From Rutpela maculata (Eukaryota; Arthropoda; Insecta; Coleoptera; Cerambycidae), in the NCBI GenBank assembly GCA_936432065.2, contig OW386286.2:112803519-112867518 (forward strand): 64,000 nucleotides of DNA. Reading direction: 5' to 3'. A program made the position numbers and the translations under genes. Shown one piece after another: positions 1-11,449 of the stretch (positions are counted from its first letter, which is position 1; each line of letters opens with the position of its first letter). The notes beneath the pieces are model-generated. The model ran no database searches. It had not been told where the DNA came from and saw nothing but the letters and a program-made list of their open reading frames with translations.

Positions 1-1085
1 TATTATAAACTCACGGTGTATTAAGAGTAGAGAATTCTCGAACGGTACCTACCTATATGAAAGGAACAAGTTATGAATGATGGACATGTTTTACGAAACA
101 TTGTTTAATCATTTCCATAGCCACAAATATTCCAACATATAAAATCACACTACCCTCTCGCAAAGTTGGGAAATTGCTATTTGTGCAACAAGTTAGGAAA
201 ACTGTATACGAAAAAAACACTTTTTCGCCGATTGACTACAAAATACTAATTTTGCTGACTAATGTAAATCAGCAGTGTCACTTTTAATGCCTAGACAGCA
301 AAATGATTGGTCGTCAAGGCAATTAAATATTTGACATTTTAAAATATATTATTATTTACAATTGATGTTATTTCGGCATGTTATGAACCACTAGAGACCT
401 CAAAACTGAATGTTATTGAAATATTATGCAAAAGCGCGAGTTAAATATGGGGGTGAAGGGGGTAAATCCACTGGTTCAAAATGTCAGTAAGCTCTCATAC
501 ATGTATTTTGAGAGTCTCCCAAACAATTCTAGAGTAAAAACACCTTAAAATACCATTTGGTTAAAAAATATGCCATTTTGAAGAAAAGTGTCATTTTTGA
601 TGAGGTTGCCGAACGTATTTTTGCATATTTAAACTTCTAGTCACCATATGTCAGTAACTATTATTTTGTGTTTATATACGATACGTTGAAGTATTTGCAC
701 ATGGATAGAATAAAAACGACTTTCGGTACGTCATATAAAGGAAATGACCGGAAGTCAAAAACGCCGCGGCAAAAATGTCAGTAAAAAGTATTTTTGCAAT
801 CTTTGGCTCATGAAAAAACATATTTTGGCACTTACTGAACAAACGACCTTGGGTGGGACCACGTGAAATTTCAAACTTCGTTTGTCGAAAAACGTCGCGA
901 CCCCGACCTTACATGTATTCTAAATACCTGTTCGTCTCCTTCTCCTGCAGCGTTTTAATAGGGTTACTGGCACAACGAGAGAGTTTCCATTTTTTGACGC
1001 CGTGGTACGGTCTATATGTTTTACACGCGCCCGACTGCAACTACCACTGGCTATATTTAGACGGAAAATATTTATACAGATTCAG
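1..1085. other. AT-rich stretch without recognised gene
   Basis: No coding region that I recognise. A 79-codon open frame at 853-1092 (+) starts after a GC-richer patch. Its product has one hydrophobic stretch (VSFSCSVLIGLLA) but resembles no family I know and may be chance. Confidence 0.4.
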
Positions 1086-2008
1086 CAAGTAAAGTTTTAT
1101 AATATATCCTTATACAAACGAGTGCAAGAAGGAAAACCCAGAAAATAGGAAAAGAAAGATGTATATACTCCCAGAGCACGCTCCACACTTCGTAAAATCT
1201 TATTTTACTTCCACATCCAGTGGAAGTATAGTAACAATCAAATTTTTTTTTAAATTTTTATTGTTCAAATAGGCTTACAATGTCATGAAACGTCGAGATT
1301 TTAAGTTTGAGCAAAAAAAATTTCTGTCTGTCTGTCTGTAATTTTTTTTGTGTGCTTGATTATTCCGGAACCGTTTAAGATATTGATTTGAAATTTGGTA
1401 CACGTATGTATTTTAACGAGATCTGGAACCAAATTTTATTTTCATTTTACTCCGTTGTAGCGTAAAATGGGTAAATGGCGGTAGATATGTAAATCAAGCA
1501 GGTAAGAATCCATAAAATTGGTATTTAGTATATACAAGAGAAGCTAATGTCTCAAAAATATTTTTGGCATTAGCCACCCCCATTATAAAAGGAGGTGAAA
1601 AAAGAAATTGTGATTTAGTGTGTGTACAAGAACCAAAGGCCTCAAAATATTTTTTTTACTTCATCCATCCCCACTACCACCCACCTATCACTACCACCCC
1701 ACTACCGATGTGGGATATCGTTTTATGGGTTTTTGGGGTAGATGATTTGAAATAGTATATTATTAAACTTCCATAAATAATTATTTCCACATACAAAATG
1801 TTTTCATTGTGAGAGACTTGGGTAGCAAATCTGCATGTGGGTAGTGATTCCTTGGGCAGCGGTTTTATCACCTTGTAGTGTAACAATGCAGGACATCGGT
1901 ACCTATCGCTTCTATCCACATAATGCAGGAGTATATCCATTTTTCTTTTCCTAATTTCTCTGTTTTCTTTCTTGCACTCGTTTATCTCAGGATACATTAT
2001 ATAAAACT
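1086..2008. repeat. Inverted-repeat (fold-back) element interrupted by family A
   Basis: Bases 1086-1172 are repeated in inverted orientation at about 1924-2008. Both arms contain the block AACGAGTGCAAGAA and the block AGGAAAAGAAA. The family A copy at 1205-1866 lies in the loop, so either a palindromic element was hit by family A or family A landed between two inverted copies. No target duplication was identified. Confidence 0.5.
1205..1866 (-). mobile_element. Family A hairpin-ended repeat, copy 1
   Basis: The hairpin end is at 1207-1227 (ACTTCCAC, loop ATCCA, GTGGAAGT). Next come the (CTGT)n tract near 1325 and the conserved block with GGTACACGTATGTA. The tail end GTAGTGATTCCTTGGGCAGCGGTTTT-type is at 1841-1866. 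The stem arm recurs beside the tail in degenerate form. There is no coding capacity. It shares its layout with the copies at 3981, 25064, 33397, 54737 and 59185. Confidence 0.8.
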
Positions 2009-3230
2009 ACGTTTGCCGATTCTGAATGCATAGAAAAGTTGTGTGATGGTTATATCATATTTTTTTTTATATAAAAAAAGATGTTTTTATTGGAGTTTCC
2101 GCCTTTCTACGTCTGAGACGAATTAGAATAAAATTTCATTTTTCATTTAAATATGGTGTAACACTGCCTAAAGTAAGGACAAGTGAATTTTGGGCATTTG
2201 ACTAAATTGGAAAGGAGTACCTACGAAGTTGGAATACAAGAAGCAGAATACTTTTCAAATTCCATTAAGTAAGCATTTGAACATATTTAGGGTACATTAA
2301 TGAATGTGTGAGTCTACAAAATTAGCTGGGTTCGACTTTCACGTTAGAAAATCATATTACTATTAAAAAATCATTATTAAAATGATAATTGATAATACAA
2401 GTTTAAAATATTAATAAACAATTAGTTGTAGTTACATAATACCTATTATATTATCGTAATACAGAGTAACAAACAATCTGTAAAGTGTTGTTAAAACAAT
2501 GCTCCGATGAAAACATCTTTTTATGAAAATGAGATTTTATGGATCGTCGTAAAGTGTGAAATTAATTCTTTTGTCTTTTACCGTTCGTTATCCGCAAAAA
2601 TTAAAACAAGTTTTGGTACTACTTCAATTATTAAAAATATATGCAATAAAAGCATCTTAACAATAAGCAGAATCATAACATGGGATACATTTTCTATTTT
2701 ATCGTTGAGACTTAACGGTTATATATACATATGCATAATCACTCTTAAACCGTATTTGTTCTGCTGTAATATAAGTAGAATGCGTTTCTTTTTGCCAATA
2801 CGTTATTTTAAATTTAAATTAATACCTTGATTAAGGCGACTGATTGGTCGCCGTGTTGAGAAAAATACGGCTAATCGGATATATAATTACAGCAAATGCT
2901 ATTAGACCATGTAAAACGCGGGGTTTGACGCTCGGAATGCCCCCTCATCGGGACCACTTGTATTTTATGTTTTTTGGGTCGCTGATCACGATAATCTGGG
3001 TCCCGCGGCTCTAAAAATAGTGCGTCACCCCTAAAAATGCCAAAAAACCTCCCCTTCTGGGGTGTTTTTCGCCGTAATGTGAATAATACGGTAAATTAAT
3101 GTTATGAATGTGCTAATTGTAATGATATTTTGCCAGTTCAGTATGTTCATCTAAAATAAGGGCACATTTTCTGCTGAGAGGGGGTAAAACTAAATTGACG
3201 TAAAATGGAAAAATTATGGAATTTTTTTTT
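2009..3230. other. AT-rich stretch with a GC-richer island, no gene seen
   Basis: A 107-codon frame at 2507-2830 has low-complexity composition and no recognisable motif, so I do not call it a gene. Bases 2830-3110 are GC-richer (GGTCGCCGTG, GGGTCGCTGATCACG, GTCCCGCGGC), look like a repeat fragment and contain no open frame of note. Confidence 0.35.
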
Positions 3231-3990
3231 TCACTTTTTGATTTGAGTTTAGATGAATGGGGACTGTATAATGAAGAAATTTTTTTTCCTACCCTTCGGG
3301 GGTGAAAACTACCCCTATGTCACCTTTAAATTGAACTAACGCTTAGAAAATAAGTATAATGTATACTTTTTAGTTTGCTTGTAATTTCTGATAAAATTCC
3401 GTCGAAAAAAATACTAAAAAAATGTTTCACCCTTTTGAAGACTACCTACAAGCTTGCAGGGAATTGAAAGAGAAGGTAGAAATATTCTTGATATGAATTG
3501 AATATTAGCAGAATGGTATGAATCGGGAATCAATGCATCAACCGAAGATATATGAAGATGAGTTAATTGATTCTAGCGATAATGAAGACGAACTCATTTC
3601 CTCCCATAAGAGGTCAAGGCTGGAGAAAACTTAGTATATAAAGTTTATATTTTGATGAAAAAAATTGTTATTTTATTTATATTTTTTTATTAAAATATTG
3701 CAAACAATATAAAGTGTTCATTTATGAAGAATATTTCTACCTTCTCTTTCAATTCCCTGCAAGCTTGGGGGTAGTTTTCACCCCTAAAGTGAAAACATTT
3801 TTTAGTATTTTTTCCGATGGAAGTTTATCAGAAATTACAAGCAAACTAAAAAGTAACATCTTTACTTATTTTCTAAGCGTTAGTTCAATTTAAAGGCGAT
3901 ATAGGGGTAGTTTTCACCCCGGAAGGGTTGGGAAAAAATTTTCTTCATTGTAAAATCCCCATTTATCTAAACTCAAATCAAAAACCGCTG
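3231..3990. mobile_element. Fold-back element with about 265-bp inverted arms
   Basis: The left arm (about 3231-3500) and right arm (about 3727-3985) are inverted copies. They share TTTGATTTGAGTTTAGAT, the CCCTTCGGGGGTGAAAACTA region, TAGTTTGCTTGTAATTTCTG and GCAGGGAATTGAAAGAGAAG. The spacer of about 225 bp carries a 38-codon acidic open frame (3518-3634). The right end abuts a family A copy, so the outer boundary and any target duplication are hidden. Confidence 0.7.
3518..3634 (+). pseudogene. Short acidic ORF in fold-back loop, possible C-terminal tail of a transposon protein
   Basis: The frame runs from ATG to TAG and gives 38 residues. It is rich in Asp/Glu/Ser (EDELIDSSDNEDELIS) and then has a basic KRSR patch. 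An acidic stretch plus a nuclear-localisation-like end suggests the last exon of a larger protein. It could be the tail of the EADTR/CXC family seen elsewhere in this window, whose copy at 35968 also ends in an acidic tail. The similarity is compositional only. Confidence 0.3.
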
Positions 3991-4699
3991 CCCAAAGAAT
4001 CACTATTTCCACATCCAGATTTTCTATCCAAGTCATTCACAACGAAAAAATTTTGTATGTGGAAATAATTGTTTATGGAACTTTAATAATATAATATTTA
4101 AAATCCTCTATCCCAAAAACCAATAAAACGATACACCCTCCCACATCGATAGTTAGGTGGGGGTGGTGATGGGGAGTGGTAGTGGGGGTGGATGAAGTAA
4201 AAAAATATTTTGAGGTTTCTGGTTCTTGTACACACACTAAATCACATTTTTTTTTCATCCCCTTTAATAATGGGGTGGGGATAGTAATGGGGGTGACTAA
4301 TGCCAAAACTTTTTTTGGGACCTTAGCTTCTCTTGTATATACTAAATACCAATTTTATGGACTCTTACCTGCTTGATTTACCTATTTTCCCCAAATTTAC
4401 CCCAATTTACCCCCCAACCCTTCGACGGAACAAGATGAAAATATAATCTATTTCTAGATCTCGTTAAAGTACATATGTGTACCAAATTTCAAGTCAATAT
4501 CTCAAACGGTTCCAGAGTAAACGTGCGCACAAAAAAAGTTACAGACAGACCGATAGACAGACAGACCGACGGACAAAAATTTTTTTTTTCGTTCAAACTT
4601 AAAATCTCGACGTTTCGTGACATTCTAAGCCTATTTGAACAATAAAAATTTTTAAAAATTTTTTTGTCGTTATTATACTTCCACTGGATGTGGAAGTAA
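3981..4699 (+). mobile_element. Family A hairpin-ended repeat, copy 2
   Basis: The tail end AAAACCGCTGCCCAAAG starts at 3981, followed by the stem-arm copy at 4007-4018. The GGGGGTGG-rich block is at 4149-4290, the GACAGACAGACC tract at 4542-4572 and the terminal hairpin (ACTTCCACTGGATGTGGAAGT) at 4677-4697. It is full length. It abuts the right arm of the fold-back element at 3231-3990. Confidence 0.82.
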
Positions 4700-5362
4700 T
4701 TAAGAAAGAAAAAACCTTGTAAATTCCGGCAGTCCGGCGAGATTCTCAGTCCTCCTTGATACCTAGAGCACATCTCCCAGCGCTTCAGTGTCTCCGTGCG
4801 ACATCTCCCCACAAGATTCCAATGAACAGCTACTACTCCAGCATAGGTGTCCCCGGATTAACATGAATAAATTTCATCACAGTGAGTAACAGGATGGACC
4901 GAGACCAATTAAACAAGCCAGCACGAGGCGCTTCCAAGAGGATCAACATAACCAATAATAAAAGCACGTGTTTTTTTCCGGAACATTACCAGAACAAATC
5001 ACTGGATACAAACATTCCAAACACTCTGCAATGCACAACTCAAATAAGAATTCCATTATACAAATTCTAAATAAAAAGCTTACCTCCATAGAGAGCATTA
5101 CCCAACAAAAAAACCGCCAACTTGAAGGTTCAGCTAAACACAGCTTTCTGAACACTCTGCACATTCACGGCAAGAGTAGTACGAGAGGACACGTTAGGAC
5201 ATCATCCACAAATCCATGAATATATCACTTTAGCTAAGATGCCACCAAAATTCCTCCAAAAGAAGAGCGTGTCCGCAAGGCCTCGCGGTTTTCGCAAGAA
5301 GGACGTCTTCCCGCATCGTTACTAACATAAAACTAGTTGCAAAAAAATTCCTATGCTACAAT
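4700..5362. other. Stretch without recognised gene
   Basis: Overlapping frames of 62-83 codons at 4882-5219 are not recognised. Bases 4715-4830 are GC-richer and could be old LINE or LTR debris on the - strand, but no diagnostic motif is preserved. Confidence 0.3.
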
Positions 5363-5622
5363 CTCGAAATTAATAACAAACTGGAACGCGCACTCAACTA
5401 GAGAAAGTGAAGCAGCAAAGGAAATTTGCGTGCACTATTCCATCGTTTTTACCTGCATACAGAGACGGTTAACGTTTCCTTCGACCAATCAGACGTTTCC
5501 TTCAACTATTTAGATCTTGTCAGGACAAGGACAGAATAGTGCACGGAAGTTTCTCTTTCTGCTTCAGTGGTTTCGTATACCTAAAGCATCGAGTGCGCGT
5601 TCCAGTTTGTTATTAATTTCGA
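5363..5622. repeat. Palindromic MITE-like element with 31-bp inverted ends
   Basis: The ends are inverted copies around AATTAATAACAAACTGGAAC and GCGCACTC (5363-5393 and 5591-5622). The interior contains two near-repeats of the GACGTTTCCTTC type. A half-copy of the right side is at 36480-36622, which shows that this is a dispersed family. No coding capacity. Confidence 0.6.
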
Positions 5623-5774
5623 TGAACTTGGCAGAAATGTTGAGCATATTAAAAGTCTTGAACTCGCCATCTTGGAAAAATGGTGGTCTGATTAAGTCTT
5701 TTGCTTATATCTCGCTAACTATTAACGATATCGGAATAATATATAATATATAAAAAATATAGCTTATAAAATTC

Positions 5775-6060
5775 TATACAAAAAAATCGTTATATACATT
5801 TTTTCGTATATATTATAATACTCTAAAATCCGAAAATTGCATTTGATCAACACATTTTTTTTTAAACTATAAAAATCGCTCGTAGAGAAAAAAAATCATG
5901 TCATTGTGTTAGTCATAAAATTTTGAACAGCTTTCAAAATGTCCGTCTGTCTCTCCGTCCATCATGTTTTTGTAAGCTTGATAAGTTAAAAGAGATATGT
6001 CCGATTTGATTCCAATTTGTTAGTTATGAAACATTCTGAGAAAAAATATACACTATAAAC
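5775..6060 (-). repeat. Diverged family B-like fragment
   Basis: Read on the - strand it matches the 3' half of family B: a run of GGACGGAGAGACAGACGGAC, then TTTGAAAGCTGTTCAAAATTTT, then CTACGAGCGAT and GATCAAATGCAA. It ends at ATAATACTCT near 5815. The second hairpin arm is degenerate, so this copy is old. Confidence 0.55.
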
Positions 6061-8180
6061 ACAAAAATACTGCATGGTATACTAACCAACAATTCGATAA
6101 CCAAGATGGTAGCATCGGAGTACGATTAAAATTGCAAGTAAAGCAATTAAATCTACAATTTTATCAAAGGTTACGACACTCTTTAAAGAAAGTCTTACAA
6201 AAGGTCAAAACGAGACATGTCATTTTACAAATGTATTATACACATTGCTATAATAATTAGTATTACTGAGATTTGGTAAATATACAATCATCAGATATAG
6301 ATAGTCATCTGCAAGCTCATGAATTAACACAAAGTCCTTTCAAAATTACAATATGCTTAAAGAAAAATTAAATTGAAAAATAATAAGCATTATTTAACCA
6401 CCACATTAAACATATTCATTGACCCTCTAATCCATTGTCTATCTGTCTGCGGAAACCTACTACATCCCGGGTTTTATATAATATACCCCGAAGCCATTCT
6501 ATGAAATATTTGCATTTAGTGAGTTCCAGCATAATAAAGTGCTCTTTCACAATCATGCATGGTCCGATTTACGTATTTGGAAACTTTCCAGGTTATGATC
6601 ATATTTACATTTGACCGAACACATTTTAAGGTCTCATGCATATGCTTATCTCTCGCTATTCGACAAGAAATTGATCAAGATTGCTCATGGCTGCTGTAAT
6701 CTGGACCATAACAATAACTTTCTGCGTCATTATGTCAATTTTCTTGTATGCATTGTAGAAGTATGTAACTGGAGAAGCTTAATGGAAGGGTGGAGGATAT
6801 ATGATATTAGTTTATCTATCGCTTAGGGCAAAAATGTTCGACGTCTATTATTACCCTCAATATTACGGAAGACATTTTTATTTTTCTTTCAGATATAAGT
6901 AAAAGCTTTTAAGTTGCTTTTCTTTACGACATATTCTAAAGGTTATGAAAAGAAAGGATCAAAACACAATAAGGACATAACTAACAAATGTAATAAATAG
7001 CAGAATAAGTCGTTATAGTAATCTATAATACCTTGACAAGTTATTGTGCAGATTAAACTTGAATACAATAACTAACTAATTTCCCCGAAGTTATCCAGAA
7101 ATAGCTCGAGGTTGCGAAATAGTGACATGATTCAATTCTTGCAATAAACAAACTATCTCGGATAAAATAACAATTGTTTTATTTAACGAATTTTACATAA
7201 TACAGTTCAGAGTACCTAATGAGATAATAATTAATTCTAGCTTGCGATTGGAATTTGCGAATATTCTTGGGAAAACGACATAGAATAAACCGGATACGGT
7301 AAAAAAAATTACAAGAGCGAGGAATAGATGTCAAAAAGAAAAATGAAAATCAGCAACAATACAAATAAATGAAGGTATTAAATGCTTATTTAATTGTTCT
7401 GTAGGTTTTGGTAAAACTGGTTACCAATGTAAAATGAAAAACTTAATAAAATTAATGTTCAAAATAAAGATATCAGCTCTGTCTCTTCCTATTCATAGCA
7501 TTTTCACAGACATTTTGTGATCCATGCATTTGTTCTAGTTGGACTTATTTTGCTGTATGGTACGTCTGACAGCATCACGCATTTGTAGCTGTAGTGAGGT
7601 CATACGTCTGCTAGACGTATGACCTCACCATCCCATCAGTGGATTGGTGAAGCACTTACCATTTGATTTTCCCTGAACAATTGAAGGTGTTAGAACTATA
7701 GGGTATAAGTAACATTTTTCGGTGAAATTGTTGTGAGTTCACAGGATAGTTAAAAGATATATTTATTACTTAGAAAAGGATCCAAGTGATTTTGTAAAAG
7801 CTAGTGCCATATGTTGGTTGTAAATATAACTTTTAACTAAATTGACTACAGATTTGCCTATTGTCCATTATCTACGTACGGCACTTACAATTTTTGGCAC
7901 TTACACCCTTATGGTTCTGACCCCTTCAATTAACCGTTCTGTATTGTCCTTTTTCCAGTCGATATCACTAAAAAATGATACGATTCGGGAGAATATGTTT
8001 GCTAGATGGTCGCTTTGGAAGCGTATTTCTTGGTGAATCCAGATGTTGGTACGATGAGCTGTCCAGGAAATTCGCAACTGACACATCCAGACCTAAATCT
8101 TGAAAGCATCAATATGCCATCTGTCTCTCTGTCTAATAGTCCATGAGTGATAAGTATAAAGAAATATAGAGAAAACTATA
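6061..8180. other. AT-rich stretch, no recognised gene
   Basis: Open frames at 6611-6826 and 7842-8036 are short and match nothing I know. The only structure is the perfect hairpin at 7594-7628. Confidence 0.35.
7594..7628. repeat. Perfect 16-bp-arm hairpin
   Basis: GTGAGGTCATACGTCT and its exact reverse complement are separated by three bases (GCT). The location is AT-rich non-coding sequence. It may be a remnant of a palindromic element. No promoter or terminator role is implied in this setting. Confidence 0.6.
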
Positions 8181-8342
8181 CTACGTGCAAAAAGAGTAGA
8201 CAGTAGTTGAGGCTAACAAGAGTGTAACGGCACGCCCGTCCGATGACCGCGCGCAGTGCCATACGCATCCTAAAGCACATGCGGCTCCACTTTTCAGGTC
8301 CCTAACTCGCATTCCTCCACTGTCTACTGTTTTTGCACGTAG
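8181..8342. mobile_element. Short MITE with CTACGTGCAAAAA inverted ends
   Basis: The left end CTACGTGCAAAAA then AGTAGACAGTAG is matched by CACTGTCTACTG and TTTTTGCACGTAG on the right, giving about 30 bp of imperfect inverted repeat. The 162-bp interior is GC-richer than the flanks (CCGCGCGCAGTGCC). No clear target duplication was found, so the superfamily is unassigned. Confidence 0.55.
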
Positions 8343-9667
8343 TTTTAGCAAGTTTGATCTGCGAGCGTTTAGTGATAATTTTCTCACGATACATTTTGTT
8401 TAACTGGCAAGTTCACAATTTTCACACAAAGGCTCCAACGTATACCACTTAGATTACCATCTTACACTCATCTACCCTTAATGTACTTAGATGGCTTTCT
8501 TAAACTCAGTCTGCAAGCATAATGTTCGTTTGTTGTAAATTACACTTATACCGTACTCAGAGCTTATCGTTTGAATGCTATCGAGTATGTACATGAGCTC
8601 ATCCCCACTTGCTCCACCTAAGGTGCTACCATCTGCCAATCTGAAATTAGAAATTTTTGTTCCATCTATAACTACTCCACCCTACCAGTCCTCCGGTACC
8701 CATCACGTTTTTGAATTTTATATAAACTTGGCGGAAGCAAATATAATTCATGTTATTGAGATGTGTTTTCCATTTACAATTTAATTGACAATTAACCACA
8801 TGACAAAGTACCTCACTTTCATTAGAGTCTACGTAATGGCACCCTTAAAAACATAAAAATTAGATATCTCGAACAGACGGCAACTTCTGATCCAGTAGAA
8901 GACAGCAACGTCAACGTGCTATATAAATAACAATTAGTGTTTTGTATGTTTCTTATATGAATGGTAACGGGAATACCAAATGGAAACGGAACGTCAAGTT
9001 TATAAATTGAGTGTTAGTGTCGTCAACTTTCACCAAGGAGGGTTTTTTTTATACAGTTTAGTTCAATCAGGGCCGGTTTATCAATTCATATTTTTATCTA
9101 CCAAATACTTATCTGTCAGACAATAATAACTATAAGATACAGTTCTAGTTTGCAAGAGGATGGTTTATCATGGCTTTTCTAATCTGTTAGATAGATGGTA
9201 ATCGACAGATAACAAATGTTGGTAAACTGGTGAATATGTATTATGAATTTAATTGGTTTTTCGGTATCATGCGACGAAAGATGACAATGTTTTATTTGTA
9301 TTAACTCCAAGTTAAAAGTTAAGTGAAACTAAACTTCAAATTAAAATTTAGAATGAAAATGTTTAGCAATCAACCACTGCTATTAAACGATGTTTCTATC
9401 TGATGAAGTTTCTCCCTAGCTTTCCAAGTTATATCATATATTTTTCTTTAATTTCAAAAACTGCTTTATATCTATTAGATAATTTAAGGGCCAGATCTCT
9501 TTCTTTATAACTATAATACTGAATACTGCAAATACTGAAGATCACATTATTAAACTAAAACTCAGAACATCTATATAACGAATAAAATATAACATAGTTT
9601 TAAAATTACACATGCACAAAACTAAAAGCAACAAGGACAACATAACATAACGGTACCTAATGTGTCT
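8343..9667. other. AT-rich stretch, no recognised gene
   Basis: A weak inverted similarity around 9065-9240 (CAGGGCCGGTTTA start; TACCAAATACTTATCTGTC versus its complement near 9190-9220) may be a decayed MITE. Nothing coding is recognised. Confidence 0.3.
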
Positions 9668-9911
9668 AAAAAACCGCTGCCCAAGGAATCACTACTTCCA
9701 CATCCAGATTTTCTATCCAAGTCACTCACAACGAAAAAATTTTTTCCAGAGACAACGTGCGCACAAAAAAGTTACAGACAGACCGACAGACAGAATTTTT
9801 TTTCGTTCAAACTTAAAATCTCGACGTTTCGTGACATTCTAAGCCTATTTGAACAATAAAAATTTTTAAAAATTTTTTTGTCGTTACTATACTTCCACTG
9901 GATGGGGAAGT
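9668..9911 (+). mobile_element. Family A copy 3, internally deleted
   Basis: Both ends are present: the CCGCTGCCCAAGG tail and stem-arm copy at 9671-9708, and the terminal hairpin at about 9890-9911. The middle is missing. The sequence passes directly from AACGAAAAAATTTTTTC (about 9731-9747) to the block before GTGCGCACAAAAAA. The result is a 245-bp derivative. Confidence 0.75.
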
Positions 9912-10168
9912 AATACCTATATAATCCATTGCAAAGGTGTAATAACTCAAAGGAATACAAATACACGATAGTTGCCTGGATCAAAATAAATATTTCAGCT
10001 GATTACATATCATTTAATAAATTGTAATTTATAGCGTAAAGTTTTCGCACATCGGTGGACTCTTACCAGGCCTTTCCAACCACACACGATTATTCCCCGG
10101 GATGCGTTTATTCAAAGTAAGTATTCAATGTACCTTGTGTCTGTCTACAGTCTAGGGCGTTGAATAAT

Positions 10169-10905
10169 AAACTAGTGGAAGCATTATACTCTTCGCCGAT
10201 TTACTGAGCTTTTTATATAATTGTTACACATTCTATAGGATACTCTTCGCATTTTGCTTGTAAATAATGTTAATTTTTGGACATTCTAAATTTTGTAATA
10301 CCAACTTTGTTGTGAAAAAAAAAATATATGAAAAAAAAAAATCACGATGTGTGAGGGATCGAACCCGGGACCCTTATTGCGAGACGAAACTCTTGCCGCT
10401 ACACCACCATTTCTTATTACTAAAATTGTCAATGAGTGTAATATATACCATTAGAAAATTTATTGTGATTATTAGGAAACACACATTAGTAAAATGTATT
10501 AAAAAAAAACAATAGTGATAGGAAATAACATTTCGCAAGGTTTCTATTTATTACAAACCATAAAAAAATGTAAAAAATATTTTTTTAAATTTTAAATTAC
10601 TAATAACTTTTTTATTTACCAATCTATTTTGTTAAAAAACAATAGGGCTCTTCCTTTAGCTAACACTAAGTTACTCTCCAAATTTCAATACAATCGGATT
10701 TTTCTTTCTTGAGTTATCGTGCTTACAAGAAACGTGACGGACGGACAGACGGACAGACGAGACGGACGGACATTTTGAAAGTTGTTCAGAATTCGTTCAC
10801 TAACATAACGATATAAAAATTTTTTCTCTACGAGCGATATTTACTGATTTAGAAATGTGCCGATCAAATACAATATACTCTTCGTTTTTGCGAAGAGTAT
10901 AATAA
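10169..10905 (+). mobile_element. Family B hairpin-ended repeat, copy a
   Basis: The tail AAACTAGTGGAAGCATT is followed by the stem-arm copy ATACTCTTCGCC. Next are a tRNA-like module on the opposite strand (10345-10408), a (GACG/GACA)n tract at 10735-10770 and the terminal hairpin ATACTCTTCG-TTTTTG-CGAAGAGTAT at 10874-10900. There is no protein-coding capacity. The block order (CAAATTTCAATACAATCGG, GTGCTTACAAGAAACGTGACGG, microsatellite, hairpin) parallels family A. Confidence 0.8.
10345..10408 (-). other. tRNA-like module (A and B box) inside family B copy a
   Basis: On the - strand TGTAGCGGCAAGAG resembles an A box and GGGTTCGATCCC matches a B box at tRNA-like spacing. The acceptor stem does not pair well, so this looks tRNA-derived rather than a functional tRNA gene. 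It could act as an internal RNA polymerase III promoter, as in SINEs. Confidence 0.55.
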
Positions 10906-11449
10906 TGTTATAAAATATTGCATCTACTTGATTTGAAATGTTAGATCGAGAAAAACAGATTTTTAACGTCGTTAAAAATAATTAAAGAGGAGGTTTTACC
11001 ACTTTATCAAATCTTTTCTCTTATCCAGAGACATAACTGGTAATTAAAAATTCTTATTGAAAAAACAGTACTTACAAGCAGCGTCAGATGCCAAATTGTC
11101 ATAGAATATCATGAATATCATGACTATAATTGTGATACTAGGTTACATCTTCAATTCTCTAAGCTTAGTTTTGTAAACTGTAACTCCCTAAATTATTTTA
11201 TTTTTGAAATTCATCAACAGCTCAAGATTCAGATGATTCACGTATGAATAGTTTTCCTGAAGATAAAATATCCAGAATATTTTAAGGGCAAAAAAATGTT
11301 TGTTAGAAGCATGAAAGTTAGGGTTTTGGCGTAATAATCCAAGACACAATGATTAATAAATAGTAATACTTTTAAACAAAAGTAAAAAAACAGTTCTAAA
11401 AATACTTTTCTGTTGCAAAGAACGCATAATATATTATTCTTCTTTTTAG
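10906..11449. other. AT-rich stretch, no feature seen
   Basis: No open frame, palindrome or repeat recognised. Confidence 0.3.

Noticed and set aside
2507..2830. 107-codon frame
   Set aside because: Low-complexity composition, no conserved blocks, no nearby exon signals.
9065..9240. Possible MITE starting CAGGGCCGGTTTA
   Set aside because: The inverted partner is too weak and no target duplication could be read.
10735..10770. Regular GACG/GACA repeats that might look like a CRISPR array
   Set aside because: This is a 4-bp microsatellite inside a mobile element, with no spacers. The genome is eukaryotic.
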